DNA of 25,614 bases from a virus, in the IMG/VR virus record IMGVR_UViG_3300043774_000981, positions 1 to 25,614 of that record; one strand, written 5' to 3'. Each line of letters starts with the position of its first letter. Positions within the stretch are counted from its first letter, which is position 1. Position numbers and translations under genes: made by a program. Positions 1 through 4,809 of this stretch are shown piece by piece. The notes under the pieces are model-generated. The model did not search any database. It was not told the DNA's origin and saw nothing but the letters and a program-made list of their open reading frames with translations.

Positions 1-953
1 GCCCAATATCCCATACCTGTTGTTATACTAGTATTTTTATATGTTCTATCTAGATTTTGAGATACAAATTCTGCTTGTGCTGTTGTATAATCTGATACTG
101 ATACTGCTGAGTTCATTATACCTGGTAATTGATCCATATTAGCCATTACCATAATTTGGTAAGCAGTATTTGCAGTCAGTAATGAATCTACAATATTTAC
201 TGTACCATTTGCTGTTACATTAAACATTGGTCCTGTATTATCAGCTTTCTTAAATAATACTTTAACGTGAGTTGGATTGATATTTCCATTTAAATCCAAT
301 ACTGCTTTAACGAATTTTTTAGCGTCTGGGTTTTGTGTAATTACTGTAGTTAATGGAATTTCATTTATTGCAGCACCTGATGAACCATTTTGGTTAAATG
401 ATGCTGCAAAGTTCATTTTAATTGGATCCCATGCATCACCTACTGCTGTTGTTTTTAATCTAAAACGTAATTTCAATAAATCACCATAATTATTATAAGG
501 TAATGGTGAATTTGACGCCCAGTTTAAATAAACACGAATAATTGTTTTAGGACCACCTTGAGTAAAACTGTATCCAGCATTGTTGTAATTTTGATTACCA
601 TTAGGGGATGTGTTATTACCATTTCCAGCAAATGAATAACCTGGATATGTGTAATTATCCATTGTAATAGAAGCACCTCCTGGAAGTACACCACCATTTC
701 CACCAGTACCTGTATTAATTACATTTATAAAATCAAATGCAGCATTATTGAATTCAAAATCAAAATATAGTGAACGAGAAGTTGTGTTTCCGTTACCATT
801 TAATTGAACATTGACGATGAATTCATCACCTTTATCAATTACTCCACCATTGATATCTACCTTAGTAGAGTCATCAGCTAACCTAATTTTAGGTTCTTGC
901 GCAAACGCGGTTAAACTTACTAATGATAATAGTAAGAATAATAATTTTTTCAT
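1..953 (-). CDS. Secreted adhesin-like protein, cohesin/dockerin-flavoured (C-terminus outside window)
   Basis: An open frame starts at ATG 953-951 and runs 317 codons to the left edge without a stop, so the C-terminus is missing. Residues 1-19 form a clear signal peptide (MKKLLFLLLSLVSLTAFAQ), so export from the host cytoplasm is likely. After it comes a Gly/Asn/Thr-rich beta-type region (about residues 25-130) whose start resembles cohesin-like domains. Around residue 246 the segment NGTVNIVDSLL resembles the calcium-loop half of a dockerin repeat. The start overlaps the stop of the upstream CsgG-like gene as ATGA, so the two are probably translationally coupled. Function is not certain: a surface-displayed adhesin, a fibre or a secreted host-interaction protein are all possible. 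The signal peptide is seen directly; the domain assignment is a weak resemblance. Confidence 0.7.
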   Translation of the reverse strand, partial: MKKLLFLLLSLVSLTAFAQEPKIRLADDSTKVDINGGVIDKGDEFIVNVQLNGNGNTTSRSLYFDFEFNNAAFDFINVINTGTGGNGGVLPGGASITMDNYTYPGYSFAGNGNNTSPNGNQNYNNAGYSFTQGGPKTIIRVYLNWASNSPLPYNNYGDLLKLRFRLKTTAVGDAWDPIKMNFAASFNQNGSSGAAINEIPLTTVITQNPDAKKFVKAVLDLNGNINPTHVKVLFKKADNTGPMFNVTANGTVNIVDSLLTANTAYQIMVMANMDQLPGIMNSAVSVSDYTTAQAEFVSQNLDRTYKNTSITTGMGYW

Positions 954-1441
954 ATTTTGTCTAATAATTTAGTTGTTAATGAAACCGATGCTTTCTTCAA
1001 CGCATTTGATAATGATGTTTGATTAAAACCACCTGCTTCAGAAATAACTAAAGTAGACATTGATACTTCGCTTGATTTTTCTGTTGCTGTTTTTGTTTTG
1101 ACGACTTTATCGCCCTTCAATAATTTACCCACCATACTAATAACGACGGATTGTTTATCTTGATGCATTATACCTATACTTACATTTGATTGCTCAACAT
1201 CTAAAAATACGATGTCGACTTGTACTGAATAATCAGCAGCGTCTTTAGTAGGTACTAATGAATAATTTTCGGATAATAGTTCTTCAACTATATTTTTGAC
1301 ACCAAATGCTAAATTGCGGTTACCTGCTAATTTACCAATTTGGATTTTGTTTTCTACATTATGTAAAAACAATTTAGGAGTTTGCGCTTGGCTAGTGAAT
1401 GATGCCAAAACCAATATTAATATAGCAATTACTTTCTTCAT
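950..1441 (-). CDS. Secreted CsgG/LpoB-like protein
   Basis: This is a 163-residue protein. The chosen start is the ATG at 1441, which gives a signal peptide (MKKVIAILILVLASFTSQAQ); an in-frame ATG at 1462 would put seven residues ahead of it and is less likely. The mature part has alternating beta strands and helices. A segment near residues 60-80 (LLSENYSLVPTKDAADYSV) recalls the 'degraded-by-ADY' pattern of CsgG/LpoB-type periplasmic folds. CsgG-like proteins are known in some T4-like phages, but their role is unclear. The stop overlaps the start of the secreted adhesin-like gene (ATGA), which suggests joint expression and possibly joint export or surface assembly. The secreted nature is firm; the CsgG relationship is tentative. 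Confidence 0.6.
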   Translation of the reverse strand: MKKVIAILILVLASFTSQAQTPKLFLHNVENKIQIGKLAGNRNLAFGVKNIVEELLSENYSLVPTKDAADYSVQVDIVFLDVEQSNVSIGIMHQDKQSVVISMVGKLLKGDKVVKTKTATEKSSEVSMSTLVISEAGGFNQTSLSNALKKASVSLTTKLLDKI

Positions 1442-1467
1442 AGATAGAACTAGTTCCCCCATAAATA

Positions 1468-1479
1468 TAGTATATACTA
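1468..1479. promoter_or_regulatory. Perfect 12-bp palindrome upstream of the CsgG-like gene
   Basis: TAGTATATACTA is a perfect palindrome 26 nt upstream of the ATG at 1441, inside the divergent intergenic region. It shares the half-site TAGTATA with the larger palindrome at 8147-8168. It could be an operator or an A+T-rich promoter core; an A+T-rich background makes chance palindromes fairly common. Confidence 0.3.
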
Positions 1480-1518
1480 CAAAGCCAAATTTGAATATTA
1501 TAGGCGTAGTGTGGATTT

Positions 1519-1556
1519 TTCAACGAACATTATGGCAATTTGTCGTTTTCGTTGAA
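1519..1556. repeat. Inverted repeat in the divergent intergenic region
   Basis: Two perfect 9-nt arms (TTCAACGAA at 1519-1527 and TTCGTTGAA at 1548-1556) flank a 20-nt spacer that itself contains another TCGTT. The repeat lies between the leftward gene starting at 1441 and the rightward gene starting at 1595. It could be an operator for divergent promoters or an RNA hairpin in the 5' leader of the plus-strand gene. Confidence 0.4.
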
Positions 1557-1594
1557 GTGTTATATACGTATTGTCGAACAAAATATAAAATAAA

Positions 1595-1756
1595 ATGCCA
1601 TTATTAGCAATCTCATTATTAATTAGTACATTATTTAGCGCAGTGTTAGTCAAATTTGACAATACTGAACGTAAATCAAAACAACCCGTATCTAACCGCA
1701 GACATGCTGGTGGAAGAAACGGGTTGTTAAATATTGATAAAGACTTATCTGTTTAG
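1595..1756 (+). CDS. Small single-pass membrane protein, the only plus-strand gene
   Basis: This is a 53-residue protein. Residues 3-19 are strongly hydrophobic (LLAISLLISTLFSAVLV) and make a single transmembrane segment or uncleaved signal anchor. A basic, polar tail follows with Lys/Arg and Gly-Gly. The ATG is preceded by an A-rich stretch (AAAATATAAAATAAA), like the leaders of the minus-strand genes. A TTGAAG...TATATA pair about 30-45 nt upstream could serve as a promoter. It is convergent with the 115-residue gene ending at 1771, with only 14 nt between the stops. I do not recognise a family. Small phage membrane proteins on the opposite strand are often early, host-directed or lysis-related, but nothing here proves that. 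Confidence 0.5.
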   Translation: MPLLAISLLISTLFSAVLVKFDNTERKSKQPVSNRRHAGGRNGLLNIDKDLSV

Positions 1757-1770
1757 TAAAATAGTTATAC

Positions 1771-2118
1771 CTATAATGTCATAGGTTCTATTTTAACGTG
1801 CTCTAACGAATCTTTTTCAATGATTTGTTTGAGCACTTTGATTTTTTTCTTAGTTTGAGTAAGATCTTTTTTATGTTGGGTTAACTTATCATCGGTTTTT
1901 TTCTCTTTTAACCAATTAGATGCAAAATCAGTTTTTTCTGTTTTATTTACATCATCCCACATTTTACGATACTCGAGCGCTTTAATTTCTGATTGAAGCT
2001 TTTGCTCCATTATCATCTCATTGCTCAATTTTTGTCTGTAAAATGTCATGTCTTGATTAGGCATCGGACCACCTACGGCTAAACCGAGCATTATAAGTAA
2101 TTCTTTTAAATCTAGCAT
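1771..2118 (-). CDS. Hypothetical coiled-coil protein
   Basis: This is a 115-residue protein with a short hydrophobic N-terminus (residues 4-18, LKELLIMLGLAVGGP). From about residue 25 to 110 it is a long, highly charged helical stretch rich in Lys/Glu/Gln with heptad-like spacing, typical of a coiled coil. It starts 3 nt after the stop of the upstream 43-residue membrane protein, so the two form a pair. A hydrophobic-anchor-plus-coiled-coil protein next to a tiny membrane protein is reminiscent of spanin pairs, but the signal-anchor is weak and the neighbour has no clear lipobox, so I leave the function open. Confidence 0.6.
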   Translation of the reverse strand: MLDLKELLIMLGLAVGGPMPNQDMTFYRQKLSNEMIMEQKLQSEIKALEYRKMWDDVNKTEKTDFASNWLKEKKTDDKLTQHKKDLTQTKKKIKVLKQIIEKDSLEHVKIEPMTL

Positions 2119-2121
2119 AAC

Positions 2122-2253
2122 TTATCCTTTTAATAGTTGTTTTTTATTATCGTTGCACTCACATTTACATTTAGGGTAATCAAATGCTAATAGAGTACAA
2201 ATACATCCTAAACCAAATCCAGCCAATGAGGCAATTGCAATTGTTGTTATCAT
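2122..2253 (-). CDS. Tiny membrane protein with Cys-rich tail
   Basis: This is a 43-residue reading frame with ATG at 2253. Residues 2-24 are hydrophobic (IAIASLAGFGLGCICTLLAF) and would span the membrane. The rest is short and polar, with a CKCEC cluster (residues 29-33). It lies immediately after tRNA-Gln on the transcript and 3 nt before the 115-residue coiled-coil gene. LAGFGLGC is only loosely lipobox-like. The function is unknown; the tight spacing and codon pattern favour a real gene. Confidence 0.5.
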   Translation of the reverse strand: MITTIAIASLAGFGLGCICTLLAFDYPKCKCECNDNKKQLLKG

Positions 2254-2268
2254 AATAATAAATATTTG

Positions 2269-2339
2269 TTACCCGAGCAGGATTCGAACCTACCATAAGC
2301 GCACCAAAAACGCTTGTGTTACCGCTACACCATCGAGCA
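2269..2339 (-). tRNA. tRNA-Gln (UUG)
   Basis: Read on the minus strand, a 71-nt cloverleaf folds with acceptor TGCTCGA/TCGGGTA, a D-arm GTGTAGCGGTAACAC, an anticodon stem AGCGT/GCGCT with loop TTTTGGT (anticodon TTG), and a T-loop GGTTCGAATCC. CCA is not encoded. It is the last tRNA of the cluster. Confidence 0.93.
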
Positions 2340-2347
2340 ATTTACTG

Positions 2348-2419
2348 TAGCCCCAACGGGAATCGAACCCGTGACTCATCCGTGAAAGGGACGTGACTTA
2401 ACCGCTTGTCGATAGGGCC
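2348..2419 (-). tRNA. tRNA-Glu (UUC)
   Basis: A 72-nt cloverleaf on the minus strand. The acceptor GGCCCTA pairs with TGGGGCT. The anticodon stem CGTCC/GGATG encloses loop CTTTCAC, giving anticodon TTC. The T-arm is GGGTTCGATTCCC. The discriminator is A and CCA is not encoded. Confidence 0.94.
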
Positions 2420-2426
2420 ATTACTG

Positions 2427-2499
2427 AGCTTCCGGTCGGGGTCGAACCAACGGCCTGCTGATTACAAGTCAGCTGCTCTACCATCTGAGCTACGGAAGC
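2427..2499 (-). tRNA. tRNA-Thr (UGU)
   Basis: A 73-nt cloverleaf on the minus strand with acceptor GCTTCCG, a standard D-arm (GCTCAGATGGTAGAGC), anticodon stem GCTGA/TCAGC and loop CTTGTAA, giving anticodon TGT. The T-loop is GGTTCGACCCC. Confidence 0.94.
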
Positions 2500-2507
2500 A
2501 ATTTAGG

Positions 2508-2540
2508 AAAGTAGAAGATGGGTGCGTGGACATCTACTTT
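2508..2540. repeat. Hairpin between tRNA-Thr and the 62-nt structured spacer
   Basis: Arms AAAGTAG (2508-2514) and CTACTTT (2534-2540) pair perfectly, and an inner ATG/CAT pair (2518-2520 with 2531-2533) continues the stem across a 3-nt bulge. It may be a processing signal for the flanking tRNA-Thr or part of the neighbouring spacer RNA. Confidence 0.35.
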
Positions 2541-2542
2541 TA

Positions 2543-2604
2543 TGATTGGCATTTCTAACCGATTATATCCGCCCTTCCTACAGTTAAAGGATATATCCCA
2601 ATCA
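2543..2604 (-). ncRNA. Candidate structured RNA in the tRNA cluster (62 nt)
   Basis: The 110-nt gap between tRNA-Ser and tRNA-Thr contains no cloverleaf. It does contain nested complementary arms on the minus strand. A terminal 7-bp stem TGATTGG/CCAATCA encloses a second stem GATATATCC/GGATATAATC (one bulge), and a further CCTT/AAGG lies inside that. The overall length and 7-bp terminal stem are tRNA-like, but no anticodon arm or normal T-loop is present. T4 carries two stable non-tRNA RNAs (C and D) in its tRNA cluster, so a similar RNA or a decayed tRNA are both possible. Confidence 0.35.
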
Positions 2605-2611
2605 ACCTATG

Positions 2612-2696
2612 AGGAGAGTGAGGGATTCGAACCCCCGGTCCTGTTACAGACAATAGTTTTCAAGACTACCTCGTTCGACCGCTCTGACAACTCTCC
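2612..2696 (-). tRNA. tRNA-Ser (UGA)
   Basis: An 85-nt class II tRNA on the minus strand. The acceptor is GGAGAGT/ACTCTCC, the anticodon loop is CTTGAAA (anticodon TGA), and a long variable arm (TTGTCTGTAACAGGACC region) is typical of Ser. The T-loop is GGTTCGAATCC. It is preceded by a promoter-like motif copy at 2705-2721. Confidence 0.94.
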
Positions 2697-2704
2697 TTAC
2701 ATAA

Positions 2705-2721
2705 TAAACATAATCAGGAAA
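2705..2721 (-). promoter_or_regulatory. Promoter-like 17-bp motif, tRNA-Ser copy
   Basis: The minus strand reads TTTCCTGATTATGTTTA, 8 nt before the 5' end of tRNA-Ser. Its TTTCC is also the 3' arm of a 6-bp hairpin GGAAAT/ATTTCC (2717-2733). If it is a promoter it would give extra transcription of Ser, Thr, Glu and Gln tRNAs. Confidence 0.5.
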
Positions 2722-2740
2722 TCTTATATTTCCTAAATGG

Positions 2741-2815
2741 GGTGACTAATGGGAATTGAACCCATAACCTTCCGAACCACAATCGGATGCTCTAACCAGT
2801 TGAGCTATAGCCAAC
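2741..2815 (-). tRNA. tRNA-His (GUG)
   Basis: The anticodon stem TCCGA/TCGGA encloses loop TTGTGGT, giving anticodon GTG. The D-arm (GCTCAACTGGTTAGAGC) and T-arm (GGGTTCAATTCCC) are normal. The acceptor TGGCTA/TAGTCA pairs over six positions, with a T1-C72 mismatch. A G at -1 can pair with C73, the hallmark of tRNA-His. The three bases at 2740-2738 read CCA, so the 3' end may be encoded. Its 5' end lies one base from the 3' end of tRNA-Cys. Confidence 0.88.
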
Positions 2816-2816
2816 G

Positions 2817-2887
2817 AGTCACGTATTGGAATCGAACCAATGTATAAGGTTTTGCAGACCTTCGCCTAACCACTCGGCCAACCTGAC
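2817..2887 (-). tRNA. tRNA-Cys (GCA)
   Basis: A 71-nt cloverleaf with anticodon stem AAGGT/ACCTT and loop CTGCAAA (anticodon GCA), D-arm GCCGAGTGGTTAGGC and T-arm ATTGGTTCGATTCCAAT. The acceptor GTCAGGT/ACGTGAC has one G-G mismatch. The discriminator is T, as expected for Cys. Confidence 0.92.
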
Positions 2888-2892
2888 TTATG

Positions 2893-2963
2893 CACACCCT
2901 CTAGGGCTCGAACCTAGAACAACGGTTTTGGAGACCGTGATGATACCATTTCACCAAAGATGC
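2893..2963 (-). tRNA. tRNA-Trp (CCA)
   Basis: A 71-nt cloverleaf with acceptor GCATCTT/AGGGTGT (several G-T pairs), anticodon stem ACGGT/ACCGT with loop CTCCAAA (anticodon CCA), and T-arm CTAGGTTCGAGCCCTAG. The discriminator is G. Confidence 0.93.
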
Positions 2964-2968
2964 GTATT

Positions 2969-3042
2969 AGAAGTAATATCCTGAGCCCCTCAGGCAACCG
3001 CCGCTTATTGGAATAATTCCATCTGCTGTCCATATTACTTCT
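2969..3042 (-). ncRNA. Candidate structured RNA in the tRNA cluster (74 nt)
   Basis: The gap between tRNA-Pro and tRNA-Trp holds a perfect 11-bp inverted repeat, AGAAGTAATAT (3042-3032) with ATATTACTTCT (2979-2969). Inside it are two perfect hairpins, GGAA-TTA-TTCC and CCTGAG-GGG-CTCAGG, giving a three-way-junction shape. It abuts tRNA-Pro (3044) and lies 5 nt from tRNA-Trp, so it would be released by normal tRNA processing. It has the size of a tRNA but no anticodon or T-arm. It resembles no riboswitch or ribozyme core I can recognise; a T4 RNA C/D-like stable RNA is a fair analogy. Confidence 0.55.
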
Positions 3043-3043
3043 G

Positions 3044-3116
3044 TAGAATAGGCAGGACTCGAACCTACAACCTCTTGCTCCCAAAGCAAGTAATCTAGCC
3101 ATTGATATACTACTCT
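3044..3116 (-). tRNA. tRNA-Pro (UGG)
   Basis: A 73-nt cloverleaf with acceptor AGAGTAG/CTATTCT, anticodon stem CTTGC/GCAAG and loop TTTGGGA (anticodon TGG), and T-arm GTAGGTTCGAGTCCTGC. The D-arm is unusual (TATC...GATTA). The discriminator is A. Confidence 0.92.
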
Positions 3117-3122
3117 ATATGG

Positions 3123-3205
3123 TGGGAGTGGATGGATTCGAACCACCTACCCGTGCAGGTTACCAGATTTACAGTCTAGCGCTTAGCCAATTCAGCCTCA
3201 CTCCC
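3123..3205 (-). tRNA. tRNA-Tyr (GUA)
   Basis: An 83-nt class II tRNA with acceptor GGGAGTG/CACTCCC, anticodon loop CTGTAAA (anticodon GTA), a long variable arm and T-arm GGTGGTTCGAATCCATC. The discriminator is A, followed at 3122-3120 by CCA, so the 3' end may be encoded. It is the first tRNA of the cluster. Confidence 0.94.
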
Positions 3206-3207
3206 AA

Positions 3208-3237
3208 ATAAAAAACCCCTAACTTGTGATTAGGGGT
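3208..3237 (-). terminator. Rho-independent-type terminator or attenuator ahead of tRNA-Tyr
   Basis: On the minus strand ACCCCTAA (3237-3230) pairs perfectly with TTAGGGGT (3222-3215) around a 7-nt loop, followed by a run of T interrupted once. This is the classical intrinsic terminator shape. It lies after the small gene ending at 3354 and only about 2 nt before tRNA-Tyr, leaving no room for a promoter, so read-through must occur if the first tRNAs are made. Confidence 0.8.
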
Positions 3238-3353
3238 CGTTTAATATATTATATATTATTATCTATATCATACCCCTATCCTAGTGCAAATACACCACGG
3301 TGATTGATATGAATGTGTAGAGTTATTTTTCATTTCGTATAAATATATGCAAC
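3238..3353. other. A+T-rich spacer with no gene
   Basis: These 116 nt hold no convincing reading frame or tRNA. A TATAAATA sequence sits at 3339-3346 on the plus strand, the wrong direction for the surrounding genes. Confidence 0.6.
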
Positions 3354-3557
3354 CTAATCTTTCTGTAATTCTTGTTTTAATTTCTCTAAATATAGAATAC
3401 CATCCATTAACTCATCTTGAGCGTGATTAATCCAATCGATTTTTTCCAAATCAGTACGATCTAAATCGGTACCATATTTTTGGTTTCCCATACGAGCTCT
3501 ACGCTCAAATTTAGCAATTACACTTGCTACTACTGTGTCTATTTTAAATTGATCCAT
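3354..3557 (-). CDS. Small MazG-like/phage conserved protein
   Basis: This is a 67-residue, all-helical protein. The layout KYGTDLDRTDL (residues 27-37), IDWINHAQDELMDGILYLEKL (about 40-60) matches a conserved phage protein pattern in which a tryptophan-His helix is followed by ELxDxxxY. This is the metal-site style of the MazG-like all-alpha NTP pyrophosphohydrolase fold, but in a minimal form. If it is active it would hydrolyse nucleotides, in keeping with the dNTP genes elsewhere in the window. The start overlaps the end of the upstream 80-residue gene by 14 nt. The intrinsic terminator at 3208-3237 lies downstream. Confidence 0.65.
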   Translation of the reverse strand: MDQFKIDTVVASVIAKFERRARMGNQKYGTDLDRTDLEKIDWINHAQDELMDGILYLEKLKQELQKD

Positions 3558-3786
3558 CGTGTCCTATAACTTGTTCTAATGATTTATAATTCATTTCTTC
3601 ACCATGATAAAATCCTAATTTGATATTATTATTATTGTCTTTAATAATTTCACTAAAACCATATCCTTCACATATAATTCTAATACCATAATTTGGTTTT
3701 AATTTATTTGCCTCTTCAATAATATCAAAATCCCACGGCATTTCGGGATCATAACTTTCGCACCATTGTTTTGAAAAATCAGCCAT
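3544..3786 (-). CDS. Hypothetical acidic protein
   Basis: This is an 80-residue protein with no family I recognise. It is acidic, with an Asn run (DNNNNIK) around residue 51 and aromatic residues near the N-terminus (WCESYDPEMPWDFD). The ATG is preceded by AAAAAGTT, and by a promoter-like motif copy 15 nt upstream. The leader is nearly the same as the one ahead of the gene at 7946, so this is the first gene of an operon that continues into the MazG-like gene. Confidence 0.6.
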   Translation of the reverse strand: MADFSKQWCESYDPEMPWDFDIIEEANKLKPNYGIRIICEGYGFSEIIKDNNNNIKLGFYHGEEMNYKSLEQVIGHDGSI

Positions 3787-3801
3787 AACTTTTTATTTAT
3801 T

Positions 3802-3818
3802 TAAATGTAATGAGGAAA
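3802..3818 (-). promoter_or_regulatory. Promoter-like 17-bp motif, copy ahead of gene 3786
   Basis: The minus strand reads TTTCCTCATTACATTTA, 15 nt before the ATG at 3786 and 18 nt after the nuclease stop codon. A second partial TTTCTTAAG lies just upstream at 3822-3830. Confidence 0.55.
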
Positions 3819-3836
3819 TACTTAAGAAACAAATTA

Positions 3837-4460
3837 TTATTTAAATGTAAATCCAGTTAATTTTTCTATTTGTGCTAATGGAACTTCGTTATTGGCAAAT
3901 CCATCTGATGGAGATAAGTCATTGTTAAATAGATATGCATGCCATTTACCTGCTACCTGAACTACTTTCCAACATTGTGTAGGAACTGATACTAGACCAA
4001 TTTTCTTTGCCTCACCAACTGAACCGCTCCATACTCTAACTTTTGAACTAATAGCGGCCCAATTTCTAGTTGCAGTTTCTAATGATTTCCAATCTCCAGC
4101 ATTTAATCTATGTGTTTGTGCTACCATGTTTGAATAATAAAAACACTCATCTTGTATTGCTTGTGTTTGGCAAAGATTATCTGCTGCCGGCATTACGTGT
4201 CCTCTGTCGTATCCACTTTTTACATAATAAACTGCAATATTAGTTTCATCTACTAATTGTGGGTCTGGTTTAAAATTGTCTTTACGTTTTAATGGAGTTA
4301 GACATCCTACCATTGCTTTTGTTGTTTCCCATTGTACTAATACAGGATAGCGTTTTGATTTGCTAAAATGTGTTGTGTAATTTGTATGTTTAATTACCAC
4401 AATATCTTGTGCTGTTAAACCAAACGATACGAGTAATAATAGTAATAATAATTTTTTCAT
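3837..4460 (-). CDS. Secreted DNA/RNA non-specific endonuclease (NucA-type)
   Basis: This is a 207-residue protein. A signal peptide (residues 1-18, MKKLLLLLLLVSFGLTAQ) is followed by a beta-beta-alpha-metal nuclease domain. The catalytic DRGH is at residues 85-88 (YDRGHVMPAAD). The metal-site region, with Asn and Gln in CFYYSNMVAQTHRLN and a following GDWKSLE, is around residues 106-128. This family cleaves DNA and RNA without sequence preference and is usually exported. A phage copy with a signal peptide could degrade nucleic acid outside the cytoplasm, for example host or competitor DNA in the periplasm or medium, or salvage nucleotides. It ends the operon that also carries thymidylate synthase and the bilin genes. 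Confidence 0.88.
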   Translation of the reverse strand: MKKLLLLLLLVSFGLTAQDIVVIKHTNYTTHFSKSKRYPVLVQWETTKAMVGCLTPLKRKDNFKPDPQLVDETNIAVYYVKSGYDRGHVMPAADNLCQTQAIQDECFYYSNMVAQTHRLNAGDWKSLETATRNWAAISSKVRVWSGSVGEAKKIGLVSVPTQCWKVVQVAGKWHAYLFNNDLSPSDGFANNEVPLAQIEKLTGFTFK

Positions 4461-4461
4461 G

Positions 4462-4695
4462 TTATGTGATTTTGATTAATATTCCAGCACTACCGGCTGA
4501 AATGGAATATGTATTTTGGCGATTATCGCTTATCCACCCATACTTTTGGAATTTGAATATAATAACATCTTTACCTTCGAATACAGCATGAATAGCATTT
4601 GTCGCGTAATCAATATGAGGGTGGGAAATAAATCCCATCCTCCACGATTCTTTGAATTCTTCTTCTAGCTCGTCTGGTGTAATTGTAATTAACAT
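4462..4695 (-). CDS. Hypothetical protein
   Basis: This is a 77-residue protein starting at ATG 4695; an in-frame TTG at 4698 directly precedes it, but the ATG is the natural choice. It has mixed beta/alpha composition (MLITITPDELEEEFKES..., then HAVFEGKDVIIFKFQKYGW). I do not recognise a family. It sits 1 nt upstream of the secreted nuclease and 12 nt downstream of a 32-residue membrane peptide. Confidence 0.55.
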   Translation of the reverse strand: MLITITPDELEEEFKESWRMGFISHPHIDYATNAIHAVFEGKDVIIFKFQKYGWISDNRQNTYSISAGSAGILIKIT

Positions 4696-4707
4696 CAAGT
4701 ATAAATA

Positions 4708-4806
4708 TTACTTTTTGTATACTTTGTAGTAATTTCTGTTAGACAGGTAATGTAGTAAAGATACTATAGCGAATATACCAACAACTACTCCAACTTTATA
4801 TATCAT
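4708..4806 (-). CDS. Tiny membrane protein (32 aa)
   Basis: This is a 32-residue frame. Residues 4-20 are hydrophobic (KVGVVVGIFAIVSLLHY) and form one membrane span. A short tail rich in Tyr, Asn and Lys follows. It starts 3 nt after the thymidylate synthase stop, which fits the tight packing of this operon. No family is recognised. Confidence 0.5.
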   Translation of the reverse strand: MIYKVGVVVGIFAIVSLLHYLSNRNYYKVYKK

Positions 4807-4809
4807 ATT

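Noticed and set aside
1769-1786. ACCTAT/ATAGGT inverted repeat at the convergent gene ends
   Set aside because: The 6-bp A+T-rich stem without a T run is too weak to call a terminator.
1771-2253. Rz/Rz1-like spanin pair for the 115- and 43-residue genes
   Set aside because: No convincing lipobox or signal anchor is present, and no holin or endolysin lies next to them.
2518-2736. A 72-codon plus-strand frame across tRNA-Ser and the structured spacer
   Set aside because: It lies over a clear tRNA and has no plausible start or protein pattern; it is a by-product of the tRNA sequence.
2914-3102. A 62-codon minus-strand frame across tRNA-Trp and tRNA-Pro
   Set aside because: It overlaps two tRNAs and the 74-nt structured RNA on the same strand, so it is not a gene.
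4700-4707. TATAAATA on the plus strand (also at 3339 and 8154), like the T4 late promoter
   Set aside because: These copies point away from all nearby genes, and the sequence is expected often in such A+T-rich DNA.
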